Counted from the first letter of the stretch, positions 23,291 through 32,014 are shown. The stretch: 36,973 nt of DNA from Arthrobacter sp. (GCF_030540645.1 NZ_JAUNVV010000027.1:1-36973), one strand, 5' to 3'. A program made the numbers and translations. Notes: generated from the letters alone by a model not told the origin.

Positions 23291-24358
23291 GTGCCCGTCA
23301 AACTCACCGAGGTGGCACGCCTCGCCGGCGTATCGCTGGCCACGGCGTCACGAGTCCTCAACGGCTCCAGCAGAACGCCGGCGCCGGACATCGCCGAGCG
23401 CGTCAGGGCCGCCGCCGAGGAACTAGGCTACGTAGCCAACGCCCAGGCACAGGCGCTGGCCCGCTCCACCACCGGATTGGTGGGATTGGTGGTTCATGAC
23501 ATTGCGGACCCCTACTTTTCCGCCATCGCCCACGGGGTTCAGCAGGCCGCGCTCGCTTCCGGCCACCAGGTGCTGTTGGCCGGCACTGACCTTGAAGGTG
23601 ATGCAGGATCTCCCGGCGGCGCTGAACTTGCCGCCGTCAATGCGTTCATCTCCTACCGCACCGATGCCATCATCCTGGCCGCTTCACGTCTTCTCAACGA
23701 GGATGCCCGGCTGATCAAGGCCCTGGGTCGGTATACAAAGAATGGTGGCCGGGTTGTAACACTCGGTGCGTCAGCCATCGCAGACGCCCAGGTGTTGAGG
23801 GTGGGTCACCGAGAGGGTGCTGTCGCACTGGTTTCCGCTCTGCTCAAACAAGGCATGCGACGCTTCGTCATTCTGGCCGGACCGCACGAACGCAACACTG
23901 CAAGAATCCGCGTCCAAGGCTTCACTGAAACTCTTGCAGCAGCGGGACTTGAACCCGTCGCCGTGGTGGAAGGGGCTTTCACCAGTCAGGGCGGCTATGA
24001 CTCCACCCTGGCGTTCCTTGATTCATTGGACGGCCGTTCATTGGACGGCAAGGATTCGCAGGGCGGTTCTGCCTTCTGCATGTTGGCCGCCAACGACGTC
24101 ATGGCGCTGGGGGCCATGGCTGCCCTGCGTTCCCGCGGGCTGCGCATACCCGAGGACGTTCAAGTAGCCGGCTTTGACGACATCCCCACCCTGCGCGACC
24201 ACTTTCCCGGTTTGACGACGTACCGGCTCCCGCTGGAGGAAATCGGCCGACTTGCTGCGACGATGGCCCTCTCGCCGTCCACCAGGCAACTGTCAAGTGT
24301 TACGGGCACGGTGGTGCTGCGCGAAAGCGCCGGCGATGGCACCACACAGCACGACTGA
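23291..24358 (+). CDS. LacI-family transcriptional regulator
   Basis: The 355-residue protein has an N-terminal helix-turn-helix (KLTEVARLAGVSLATASRVL, residues 4-23), the minor-groove hinge region (ANAQAQALARS) and a periplasmic-binding-protein-like effector domain. That domain contains GLVVHDIADPYFSAIAHGVQ and CMLAANDVMALGAM and ends GFDDIPTLRDHFPGLTTYR. The GTG start follows AAGGA 8 nt upstream. It is divergent from the oxidoreductase operon and next to a perfect LacI operator, so it is probably the local repressor, relieved by a sugar or sugar derivative. Ligand identity cannot be read from sequence. Confidence 0.94.
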   Translation: MPVKLTEVARLAGVSLATASRVLNGSSRTPAPDIAERVRAAAEELGYVANAQAQALARSTTGLVGLVVHDIADPYFSAIAHGVQQAALASGHQVLLAGTDLEGDAGSPGGAELAAVNAFISYRTDAIILAASRLLNEDARLIKALGRYTKNGGRVVTLGASAIADAQVLRVGHREGAVALVSALLKQGMRRFVILAGPHERNTARIRVQGFTETLAAAGLEPVAVVEGAFTSQGGYDSTLAFLDSLDGRSLDGKDSQGGSAFCMLAANDVMALGAMAALRSRGLRIPEDVQVAGFDDIPTLRDHFPGLTTYRLPLEEIGRLAATMALSPSTRQLSSVTGTVVLRESAGDGTTQHD

Positions 24359-24367
24359 AATGTGGGG

Positions 24368-24373
24368 CATAAT
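24368..24373 (+). promoter_or_regulatory. -10 box of the PPOX gene, leaderless-type
   Basis: CATAAT ends 6 nt before the ATG at 24380. No ribosome binding site precedes that ATG, supporting leaderless translation from it rather than the GTG at 24362, which would lie upstream of the transcript start. Confidence 0.5.
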
Positions 24374-24379
24374 CACAGC

Positions 24380-24802
24380 ATGAGTAATGATGAGCAACCC
24401 GGTGAGAACATGTCCGTCGATGATGCGTGGCGTTTCCTGGAACATACGCGCTTTGGACGGTTGGCACTGAGCGTATCCAACGAGCCCGACATCTTCCCCA
24501 TCAACTACCTGGCACACGACCGCAAACTACTCATGCGCACGAATCCCGGAACGAAGCTGGCTGAGCTGACCATTAACGATTCAGTGGCGTTTGAGATTGA
24601 CGGGCTGGCCGAGGACGAGGCTTGGAGTGTCGTCCTCAAGGGCAAGGCCCGCATCCTGGAATCCCAGACCGAGATCGATGCAGTCAGCGAACTGCCGCTC
24701 TCCCCCTGGCTGCAAACCCTGAAATACACTTTCGTGGAAATCATCCCCACGAGCGTTCGTGGAATCCGCTTCCAGCTGGGCACCGAACCCGAGCGCTACT
24801 AG
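24380..24802 (+). CDS. PPOX-family flavin-binding protein
   Basis: The 140-residue protein is a split-barrel member of the pyridoxamine-5'-phosphate-oxidase-like superfamily (Pyridox_ox_2 type). RFGRLALSV, PDIFPINYLAHDRKLLMRTN and GTKLAELTINDSVAFEID are typical. Such proteins bind FMN or F420 and reduce various substrates, and many are uncharacterised. True pyridoxamine phosphate oxidase activity is unlikely given the short length. It lies 21 bp after the LacI-family gene but has its own -10 box. The Gmad2-LysM gene follows 74 bp downstream. Confidence 0.85.
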   Translation: MSNDEQPGENMSVDDAWRFLEHTRFGRLALSVSNEPDIFPINYLAHDRKLLMRTNPGTKLAELTINDSVAFEIDGLAEDEAWSVVLKGKARILESQTEIDAVSELPLSPWLQTLKYTFVEIIPTSVRGIRFQLGTEPERY

Positions 24803-24876
24803 GTGTCACCTGCCTGTTGCAGTCGGCCGGAATGACGGGCAGCATGGATGGACCTACTACGAGGAGGCCGGTCACG

Positions 24877-25374
24877 GTGTCACCACGCAGGATTGAAGTC
24901 CGTCAGCCACAGCAGAATGACGTCATTGGAATGAATTTCGTGATTGCCGGCTACGGAACCGGCTTTGAAACAACCGTCCATTGGCGGGTGCTGGACAACA
25001 ACGGCAACCAGCTCGGCGACGGCAACATTCAAGGCGCCGGCTCCACAGGAGTGATCAGGGATTTCGGCAACACGGTCACCCTGGGAAACACCCCGGCCCG
25101 TGGCATGCACGTCTCCGTCCAAGTTTTCGGCGATGACCCTTCCGGCATTCATCCTCCAGGAACGGACTTGAACATCATCCATGCCACACTGTTCACTTCC
25201 CTGGAGGGCTTCAAGCTCTACGAGGTCAAAAGCGGGGACAACCTGACCAAGATTGCCCGCGAGGAAGGCCAGAACACCACAACCAATGACATCTTTGAAG
25301 CCAACCGCGACCGCATCAGCAACGCAAACCTGATCTTCGTGGGGCAGGTGTTGCGAATCCCGCTGCTCACCTGA
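24877..25374 (+). CDS. Gmad2 immunoglobulin-like and LysM domain protein
   Basis: The 165-residue protein starts at a GTG with GAGGAG 10 nt upstream (24861-24866). Residues about 5-100 form a Gmad2-type beta-sandwich (IEVRQPQQNDVIG, FVIAGYGTGFE, TVHWRVLDNNGN). Residues about 113-163 form a LysM domain (YEVKSGDNLTKIAREE to FVGQVLRIP). The LysM part, with DIFEANRDRISNAN, resembles that of the potassium-binding protein Kbp/YgaU more than wall-binding LysM. There is no signal peptide or membrane helix, so a cytoplasmic location is expected. An upstream ATG at 24832 is an alternative start. Confidence 0.82.
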   Translation: MSPRRIEVRQPQQNDVIGMNFVIAGYGTGFETTVHWRVLDNNGNQLGDGNIQGAGSTGVIRDFGNTVTLGNTPARGMHVSVQVFGDDPSGIHPPGTDLNIIHATLFTSLEGFKLYEVKSGDNLTKIAREEGQNTTTNDIFEANRDRISNANLIFVGQVLRIPLLT

Positions 25375-25380
25375 CCGTGA

Positions 25381-25424
25381 CGGGTGCCGCCGTCGTTCCC
25401 TGACAGGGACGACGGCGGCACCCG
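25381..25424. terminator. Strong hairpin terminator
   Basis: A 16-bp perfect stem (25381-25396 with 25109+300, that is 25409-25424), a one-base bulge and a further 4 bp (25398-25401 with 25405-25408) surround a 3-nt loop. TTTT follows on the plus strand at 25426-25429. It ends the LysM transcript and probably also the converging AMIN-like gene. Confidence 0.9.
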
Positions 25425-25442
25425 GTTTTCGCTGCGGAACCC

Positions 25443-25988
25443 CTACCAGCGATGCGCCACGTCAATAACGATGCGGGAGGTTGCCCCTGGCCCGTCAAGG
25501 ACAAAGACGTTGAACGGCAGCCGTGCCCTCACTCCGACGGCCAAGGTGGTCCTACCTTCAAAGCTGCCGGCGAAGGCCAGTTGTTGTAGTGTTGAATAGC
25601 CTGCGGTGTTGACCAATTCGTTGCGGTTGGCAGGAACATAACTGGATGCTCCGGCTGCCGTGTAGGCGGGGGCCAGAACAGTCACCTTCAAATATGCACC
25701 ACCGCGCAGTGGAACAATATCACCGCTGCCAGGGCGAGTCACAGCCGACACGTAACTCACGGCATAGCCGTTGGCATGGCCATTGACATCGATCACCATC
25801 CTGTCGAAGCAAGGATGCTGACCGGCCCTCACATCGCTGATGGCGGCGCTTGAACTGGTACCTGCGGTCTTGGCCAGCGAACCCCAGGTGATGCCGCAGT
25901 AGGGTGCAGCCTGGGCCGGCGCAGGAGCAATCATGATGAATGCGGCCAGCAGCCCCACAACAGCCAGCCATGCTTTGATGTATTTCAT
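25443..25988 (-). CDS. Secreted AMIN-like domain protein
   Basis: The 181-residue protein has a signal peptide (MKYIKAWLAVVGLLAAFIMI, then APAPAQAAP with a likely cleavage after AQA). A mature region follows resembling AMIN-like domains of actinobacterial exported proteins: DVRAGQHPCFDRMVIDVNG, AGSFEGRTTLAVGVRARLPF and a C-terminal RIVIDVAHRW. AMIN-related domains target proteins to the cell envelope or bind peptidoglycan, but no enzyme domain is present here. The ATG at 25988 has GAGG about 10 nt upstream. It is a single gene, convergent with the LysM gene. Confidence 0.8.
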   Translation of the reverse strand: MKYIKAWLAVVGLLAAFIMIAPAPAQAAPYCGITWGSLAKTAGTSSSAAISDVRAGQHPCFDRMVIDVNGHANGYAVSYVSAVTRPGSGDIVPLRGGAYLKVTVLAPAYTAAGASSYVPANRNELVNTAGYSTLQQLAFAGSFEGRTTLAVGVRARLPFNVFVLDGPGATSRIVIDVAHRW

Positions 25989-26287
25989 GGGAAACACCCT
26001 CTTTTGGGAAGAGCTGAACACCCTGATTTCAGGATGAATAAACCCTAACGCGGTCGATTGCCTCGATCACTGCTTCCGCTTCAAATTCCGCTGAACTGCA
26101 ACTTGAAGTCCATCACGGTAGGTAAACGTTATCCAGATCTCCTTAAGATCCCGTTCGCAACATTGGACGATAGGCTGGAAACCAACACCTTTCACCTTTG
26201 GAGCTCCCCCATGACCGCGCCCAGTTTGTTGAGTCCCCCGCTGCCGGGAACTTCATCCGGCACCTCATGGGCGAGGGGCCGGAAAGG

Positions 26288-27214
26288 ATGAGCCGCAGCC
26301 CGGACGGCAAGGACAGCGCCCTCGCGGCACGGGCCACCGGAACGTCCTGGCGGGACACCGTACTGCGCTACTATTCATTGGCCAAGCCTCGCGTGCTCTA
26401 CGGAAATGTGCTGACCGCCGCCGCAGGGTTCCTGTTCGCCAGCCCGGGCCGGATCGACTGGTTACTGTTCGTGGCCGTCTGCTGGGGCACCACGCTCGTC
26501 ATCGGCTCCGCATGCGTGCTGAACAACGTCCTGGACCGCGACATCGACACGCTGATGGCGCGGACAAAGAAGCGCGCCACCGTCACGGGCGGCATCGTCG
26601 CACGCAACGCCCTCATCTATTCTGCAATTCTGGGGTTCGGCGGCATGGCCATTCTCGTGGCGTGGACGAACCTGCTGGTGGTCGCAGTGGGCCTGGGCGG
26701 ATTCCTCGCCTATGTGGTCCTTTATGGAATGCTATCCAAACGCCTGTCCATCCACGGCACCCTCGTGGGCAGCATCTCCGGTGCAGCACCGATTCTGGGT
26801 GGATATGTAGGGGCCAGCAACGCCATTGACGCCGGGGCTGTCATCGCCTTCCTTATGATGTTCGTGTGGCAGCTGCCAGCCTTCTACTCCATCTCGATCT
26901 ACCGTCGGGATGAGTATGCCCGCGCCGGTGTTCCCGTTATTTCAGTGGTTCGCGGCATTGCCAATACGAAGGTGCAGATCCTTATCTACACGGCGCTGTT
27001 CGTGGTTGTCTCACTCCTGCCCCAAGTCTTCGGCAGCACCGGCTGGACCTACACAGCTGTGATGGGAGCGCTCGGCGCGGGCTGGCTCGTGCTGGGCGTG
27101 CGCGGCCTGAAGTCCGACGACGACAACCGGTGGGCGCGCCACATGTTCCGCTACGCACTGGTCATGATGAGTGCCATCTCGCTCATGCTCGCCGTGGGGC
27201 CGCGCCTGCCCTGA
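26288..27214 (+). CDS. cyoE: Heme O synthase (protoheme IX farnesyltransferase)
   Basis: The enzyme transfers a farnesyl group from farnesyl diphosphate to heme B, giving heme O for terminal oxidases. The 308-residue UbiA-family protein has about eight to nine membrane helices. The first Asp-rich motif is NNVLDRDIDTLMARTKKR (79-96, with N80, D83, D87), and YRRDEYARAGVPVI is the later conserved loop. KPRVLYGNV, HGTLVGSISGAAP and GLKSDDDNRWAR resemble E. coli CyoE more than the actinobacterial CtaB I know. The ATG at 26288 has GAGGGG 8 nt upstream; the frame is open 30 codons further upstream. No oxidase genes are adjacent. Confidence 0.92.
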   Translation: MSRSPDGKDSALAARATGTSWRDTVLRYYSLAKPRVLYGNVLTAAAGFLFASPGRIDWLLFVAVCWGTTLVIGSACVLNNVLDRDIDTLMARTKKRATVTGGIVARNALIYSAILGFGGMAILVAWTNLLVVAVGLGGFLAYVVLYGMLSKRLSIHGTLVGSISGAAPILGGYVGASNAIDAGAVIAFLMMFVWQLPAFYSISIYRRDEYARAGVPVISVVRGIANTKVQILIYTALFVVVSLLPQVFGSTGWTYTAVMGALGAGWLVLGVRGLKSDDDNRWARHMFRYALVMMSAISLMLAVGPRLP

Positions 27215-27366
27215 CCGTCACACTGCCCCCTCACCCCGGCTGTCCACGACGCTGCTGGCAGCCCCTTGACCTGCGGCCATAAGAGGACTGGAATGGAGTA
27301 GGGCCATACATGGCTTGTTTACCGCCTCCGGTCGGCCGCCGGACGGTGTTCTTGGAGGTGCCTGGG

Positions 27367-27972
27367 ATGGGATTCCTTGTTCTTGCAGTCCTTGCCGTAC
27401 TCACGGCTGCGGCAACTGTGTGGCTCGTGCACATGCGCAGTGCGCAGGAAAGTGATCAAGACGCAACTTTTTGGTACACCTTCGCCGGGCTGTGCGTGCT
27501 CGCACCCTTGACTCTGATTCCCGCGTGGAAGAACAACATGGCGTCCTTGGCGCTGCTCGCCCTGGCCGCCGGTTCAGCCATCGCCATGCACATGTGGCTC
27601 CGGCGCCAGCGGACGCTCGCCACAGCTGCCAATGACCGCGCAAAACTCGCAGCAACAATTTCAGCGACATCCGCACTGCATCAGTCCCTTGTGGCCCGGT
27701 GGAGTCACTATGAACTTGATCCCGCAGCGGCCATCGACTTCCCCGCAATGTCGGACATTCGAGTTCCAGAGACTTCGGCCCTCATCCGTGCAGTGGCCGC
27801 TGCGGCCCGCTTCCAGCTTGCTGAGATGGACACGGCGGACGGCGCTGCCACGTACCGGTGCGCGGTAGCCACTCTCGCAGAAGCGTTGGTGGCAGCTGAG
27901 CAAGCCGCCCAATGCCCTCTCACAACAGCAGCCTGCCAGCGTTCCAGCAGCACTGGAGAGCTGGCAAGCTGA
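27367..27972 (+). CDS. Uncharacterised membrane protein
   Basis: The 201-residue protein starts at an ATG with GGAGG about 9 nt upstream (27353-27357). It has three hydrophobic segments near residues 2-20, 36-56 and 60-80 (FWYTFAGLCVLAPLTLIPAW and ASLALLALAAGSAIAMHMWL). A soluble, mostly helical C-terminal half follows, rich in Ala and Glu. I recognise no family. Codon use is like its neighbours, so it is probably a real gene. It stands alone between the heme O synthase and the universal stress protein. Confidence 0.7.
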   Translation: MGFLVLAVLAVLTAAATVWLVHMRSAQESDQDATFWYTFAGLCVLAPLTLIPAWKNNMASLALLALAAGSAIAMHMWLRRQRTLATAANDRAKLAATISATSALHQSLVARWSHYELDPAAAIDFPAMSDIRVPETSALIRAVAAAARFQLAEMDTADGAATYRCAVATLAEALVAAEQAAQCPLTTAACQRSSSTGELAS

Positions 27973-28066
27973 CGGCCGGACCAGGAATCCCATCTTGGAA
28001 TCCCCTCGGCAGCAGTTGTGGTGTCGCCGATCGTTCTCGAAATTTTAGGCCCAGCAATTGAACAAG

Positions 28067-28495
28067 CTACTGGACAACTAACACCGGAACCGGCGCCTGG
28101 TTGACCACTGCGGCGCTGACCGAACCCAAGAGCAGACCCATCAACCCACCGTGCCCGCGCCTGCCGACTACCAACATGCGCGCACCTTCAGAGATGGACG
28201 CGAGGGATGCTGCTGCAGGGCCCTGGATCAGACGTGCTGAAACAGAGGCAGGAACTTCTTCACCGAAGGCTTGAAACAAAGCGTCACTGAGAACCTTGCC
28301 GGCACCTTCTTCGAAGCTGCCAATCCCCAACGCGGCATAGCTGGCATGTTTCGTAGGTAGCTCCCAGACGGCAACGGCCTCCATGGTCCCGCCCAATTCG
28401 GCAGCCAAACGGGCACCTTCCTTGAGCGCGTTGACCGAGGCATTTGAACCGTCAACTCCGACAACAATACGGACCTGTGAAGTGGTTTCAGACAC
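28067..28495 (-). CDS. Universal stress protein
   Basis: The 142-residue single-domain UspA protein has RIVVGVDGSNASVNALKEG near the N-terminus and the ATP-binding signature VVGRRGHGGLMGLLLGSVS near the C-terminus, followed by APVPVLVV. ATP-binding Usp proteins help survival under stress and starvation. The GTG start at 28495 has AAAGGAG 8 nt upstream; the frame is open 14 codons further. It lies 95 bp downstream of the PBP gene on the same strand. Confidence 0.92.
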   Translation of the reverse strand: MSETTSQVRIVVGVDGSNASVNALKEGARLAAELGGTMEAVAVWELPTKHASYAALGIGSFEEGAGKVLSDALFQAFGEEVPASVSARLIQGPAAASLASISEGARMLVVGRRGHGGLMGLLLGSVSAAVVNQAPVPVLVVQ

Positions 28496-28590
28496 GAGCT
28501 GCTCCTTTGTAGAACGGGTCGTTCCCGTTGCCTCCATTGTCCCGCATCGCAGCGCGATTCCCAGAATAGAGGAGTCGGCCTGCGCGTGCC

Positions 28591-30978
28591 TTAGGGCTTC
28601 TTTGGCGGTGCCGGCTCGGGTACCACTGGTTGCGGTGCAGGTGGTTGGGTCACAGGCGCCTGTTCCTGAGTCGGGACCGGCTCCTGCGTGGCCGGGGGCT
28701 CGACAGGTGGCTCTGTGCGCGCCGGCTCTGACGGTGGTTGCGTCTCAACGGGTGTCTGCGGGACTGCTGGCAGCTGGGGTTCCACGGGTGGGACAAAATC
28801 ACCCGGCTGCGGGTTGAAGCCCGCAATGTAAGGCGCAGTGTATCGGAGCATCTCTGCTGGCGGCTGGGCCAGCGGGGAGGCGGCGTAGGCAGGATTCTCG
28901 GCTGCAGCATTCATGACGGCTGCCCATTGCCCACCGGCCAAGTCCGCACCGTCAACACTGGTGAAGTACCTGCCGTTGATCACAATGTTCTGATTGACCC
29001 ATTCGGCGCCGTTGCCTTGATAGCTGCCAAACCAAGACGCCGACACCACGGCACTGTTGCCGCCGATGGTCCACGTGTCGATGTTGCCGTCGGTGGTACC
29101 TGTTTTGGCGAAAGAGTCTGTCTTCACTGCCAGCGGGATGTTGTAACCAGAGCCGATAGTCAGCACGTTCTTCAACGAGTAGGTTACCCCTGCTGCGACG
29201 TCGGCACTGATGGTGCGTTTACAGTCTGCGCTCGGCACCGGATACTTCTTTCCACCCGGTCCAGTGATAGATGTGAGGGCGATCGGCTCGCAGCGGATAC
29301 CACCGCTGGCAAAGGTTGCAAAAGCGGTGGCCATGTCGATGGGCGCCACATTTTGCGTGCCGATCAGGTTGGCAATGCTGGAGAGGTCGTAGGGCTTGTT
29401 CGTCACACCGTCCTTCACACCGGCGGCCGTAGCCATCTTCTGGATGTTGCAAAAGTCCAGTGCCGTGGCCGTTTGGAACGTGATGGTATTGATGGACCGG
29501 TAGAGGCCCTCGTTGGCCGACATGGAGTAGTAGTGATTGGGGTCGTCGTTGGGGAGCGGGAAGGTGCCTGCTGCATAGTCGTAGGCACCAGTTGTGGTCC
29601 CACAACTGTTCTTCCATGGGTATCCTGCCGGATAGACGCGTACGGCACCGTTGACGCTTGTCTCCAAGGAGTGTCCACTGTTCAGCCACTCGGCAAATAT
29701 AAAGGGCTTGAAGGTTGAACCGATTTGGAAGCCACCGGCACCGTGCAATGGTTGACCGTTGGCGTCGTTGACTGGCAGTGCGAAGTTGCCCATATAGTTG
29801 CCGGGCGCCGTGGCTGGGTTGAACACCGTGTTTTGCGCCATGGCCAGAACCTTGCCAGTGCCGGGTTGAACAGTGACAATGGCAGCTCCGCGCTGGAGCG
29901 GATCCGTGGGCGCCATGGTGGCGTCGGCCTGTTCCTGGGCTACTTTTTGGAGGCTCGGATCCAGCGAGGTTTGAATCGTGAGCCCACCTTGGTAGAGCGT
30001 CTTGGCACGTTCCTCCGCGGTGGCCCCATAGGCGGTGTCATTGAGCACCAACTGCTGCACATAGTCGCAGAAATACGGTGCCGTTGCAGCAGCTGCACAG
30101 CCTTGGGCAGGCCGGGTCAGCTGAAGCTCCAGGGGAGTTTTGATTGCTGCGTCGTAGTCTTGCTGCTTGATCTTCCCCTGCTCCAGCATCTTGGAGAGAA
30201 CCTCGTTCCGGCGCTTGACCACGTTCTCAGGCTGGGAGATGGGATCGTAGAAGCCAGGACTGTTGACCACTCCAGCCAATGCTGCGGCTTGCGGCAGGGT
30301 CAGGTCTTTCGCGCTGGTATTGAAGTACAGCTTCGACGCTGCCTCAATGCCATAAGCACCGTTGCCAAAATAGATGATGTTCAAGTAACCGGCCAGGATG
30401 TCGTCCTTGGACATCTTTTTCTCAATGCCGATGGACATTTGGATTTCCCTGACCTTGTCAGCCATCGTCTTTTGCAAACCCAGCTTTGCTTCATCAGTCT
30501 TGCCGTCAGCAACCAACTGTTCTATCAACAAGTTATTCACATATTGCTGGGTAATGGTCGAGGCTCCCTGGCGACTGCCATTGAGAGTTGCCACGAGGGC
30601 TCGGACAATTCCGGTGGGGTCCACGCCGCCGTGCTCGTAGAATCTGGCATCCTCAATGGAGACTATGCCTTCCTTGATGAAGGGGGACATGGCGGCCAGG
30701 TCCACGACTTGGCGGTCCTGGGCGTAGAGCGTGGCAATGGTAGAGCCATCGGCTGCCAGGACCGTGGTTGCCTGTGCGGGCGCTCCAAAGTCAAAGGATG
30801 AGGGAACAGCGGACAAGAAGCTGTCCGCTCCACCAACCACGCCCTTCGCCACGGCGCCTGCTGGGATAAACAAGGCAGCAACAAGCACGCCAACAATCCC
30901 GCACACTAGGAATAAGCGGCCCAGGGCCGCCAAGGTGCTGCTGGCTGCCTCGGGCTTCCTTGCTGTTTCCTTGGCCAT
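28591..30978 (-). CDS. Class A penicillin-binding protein
   Basis: This bifunctional enzyme polymerises and cross-links peptidoglycan outside the membrane. The 795-residue product has a short cytoplasmic N-terminus and one membrane helix (about 20-45). A GT51 glycosyltransferase follows (SIEDARFYEHGG with E109, GASTITQQYVNN, LNIIYFGNGAYGIEAAS). The transpeptidase has SxxK at 421-424 (STFK), SxN at 495-497 (SIN) and KTG at 625-627. The last 85 or so residues are a Pro/Glu/Gln/Thr-rich tail. The ATG at 30978 has GAGGGGA about 10 nt upstream. It is divergent from yggS. Confidence 0.95.
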   Translation of the reverse strand: MAKETARKPEAASSTLAALGRLFLVCGIVGVLVAALFIPAGAVAKGVVGGADSFLSAVPSSFDFGAPAQATTVLAADGSTIATLYAQDRQVVDLAAMSPFIKEGIVSIEDARFYEHGGVDPTGIVRALVATLNGSRQGASTITQQYVNNLLIEQLVADGKTDEAKLGLQKTMADKVREIQMSIGIEKKMSKDDILAGYLNIIYFGNGAYGIEAASKLYFNTSAKDLTLPQAAALAGVVNSPGFYDPISQPENVVKRRNEVLSKMLEQGKIKQQDYDAAIKTPLELQLTRPAQGCAAAATAPYFCDYVQQLVLNDTAYGATAEERAKTLYQGGLTIQTSLDPSLQKVAQEQADATMAPTDPLQRGAAIVTVQPGTGKVLAMAQNTVFNPATAPGNYMGNFALPVNDANGQPLHGAGGFQIGSTFKPFIFAEWLNSGHSLETSVNGAVRVYPAGYPWKNSCGTTTGAYDYAAGTFPLPNDDPNHYYSMSANEGLYRSINTITFQTATALDFCNIQKMATAAGVKDGVTNKPYDLSSIANLIGTQNVAPIDMATAFATFASGGIRCEPIALTSITGPGGKKYPVPSADCKRTISADVAAGVTYSLKNVLTIGSGYNIPLAVKTDSFAKTGTTDGNIDTWTIGGNSAVVSASWFGSYQGNGAEWVNQNIVINGRYFTSVDGADLAGGQWAAVMNAAAENPAYAASPLAQPPAEMLRYTAPYIAGFNPQPGDFVPPVEPQLPAVPQTPVETQPPSEPARTEPPVEPPATQEPVPTQEQAPVTQPPAPQPVVPEPAPPKKP

Positions 30979-31225
30979 GTGCCGACTTCCCCTCAATAGC
31001 TCATCCTGTATTTCCTGCTCTACGCGTGAGCGCTGCCCACCGGGCGACACTACTTTTCTATCTTAGAGTCCACGAACAAAATGAGAGTTTCCTGAAGATC
31101 ATTCGAAAAATCGACTCGTGGAACATCGCCGTGCATCGCTGCGGAGCGTGCTGCACAGCAGCTTGGCCCGTGCTAGCTTGGCCCTAGAGCCGCCAGACTG
31201 GCACCTCGACTGTGAGGAAAGTCCC

Positions 31226-31999
31226 TTGAATGAACAACCGCGCTACACATCCGCAACCACTACCTTAGAGTTTCGCAGAAATTTGGCGTTAGTACGGGAC
31301 AGGATCGCCGGAGCAGCCATCCGGGCTGGCCGCTCCCCCGGTGATGTACGCCTGTTGCCCGTCAGTAAAACTGTGGAATCAGCCCGCTTGCGTCTGGCGA
31401 TTGAGGCCGGTTGCACCGATCTAGGCGAAAACAAGGTACAGGAGGCGCTGCGCAAAAGCGTGGAACTGGCCGACGTCCCCGGGCTTCGCTGGCATGTGAT
31501 TGGTCACCTGCAAAGCAACAAGGCCAGGTTTGTGGCACAGTTTGCAGACGAATTCCAAGCCCTTGACAGGCTTTCCCTGGCCCGCACGTTGAACAACAGG
31601 TTGGAAGCTGCGAACCGCACTCTTCAAGTCATGGTGCAAATCAATACTTCCGGGGAAGACAGCAAGTTTGGCCTGCCCCCACAGGAAGCCGAGGCCTTCA
31701 TCCAAGAGTTACCGGCCTTTGAGCGATTGCACATCACTGGGCTCATGACGCTGGCCATCAACAGTCCGGACGAATCCCGTGTCCGGGCATGTTTCCAGAC
31801 TCTGCACAAGCTCAAGCGGCAATTGAGTGAGAACACACCATCCGGCGTCGAACTGACAGAGCTTTCCATGGGCATGTCAGGCGACTTTGAACTGGCAGTT
31901 GAGGAGGGTGCCACGGTGGTGCGGGTGGGGCAGGCAATTTTTGGTCCTCGTGCCCTGCCGGACAGCTATTATTGGCCCGACGGCGACAAGATGCGCTGA
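31226..31999 (+). CDS. yggS: YggS/PLPBP pyridoxal phosphate homeostasis protein
   Basis: The 257-residue cytoplasmic protein is a single-domain fold-type III PLP-binding barrel. The PLP lysine is in VRLLPVSKTV, followed by GENKVQEAL, WHVIGHLQSNKAR and LSMGMSGDFELAVEEGATVVRVG. YggS proteins bind PLP and control vitamin B6 and amino-acid balance without known catalysis. The TTG start at 31226 has GAGGAAA (31214-31220) about 5 nt upstream; no ATG in frame fits. The stop codon sits in a perfect tandem 10-bp repeat (31995-32014). Confidence 0.93.
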   Translation: MNEQPRYTSATTTLEFRRNLALVRDRIAGAAIRAGRSPGDVRLLPVSKTVESARLRLAIEAGCTDLGENKVQEALRKSVELADVPGLRWHVIGHLQSNKARFVAQFADEFQALDRLSLARTLNNRLEAANRTLQVMVQINTSGEDSKFGLPPQEAEAFIQELPAFERLHITGLMTLAINSPDESRVRACFQTLHKLKRQLSENTPSGVELTELSMGMSGDFELAVEEGATVVRVGQAIFGPRALPDSYYWPDGDKMR

Positions 32000-32014
32000 T
32001 TCAGGCTGATTCAG
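31995..32014 (+). repeat. Tandem 10-bp repeat at the yggS stop
   Basis: GCTGATTCAG occurs twice in direct tandem, at 31995-32004 and 32005-32014. The first copy contains the yggS stop codon. It is probably a replication-slippage duplication with no known role. Confidence 0.7.

Noticed and set aside
29725..30801. 358-codon open frame on the plus strand opposite the PBP gene
   Set aside because: It is antisense to the glycosyltransferase and transpeptidase domains and has no motif of its own.
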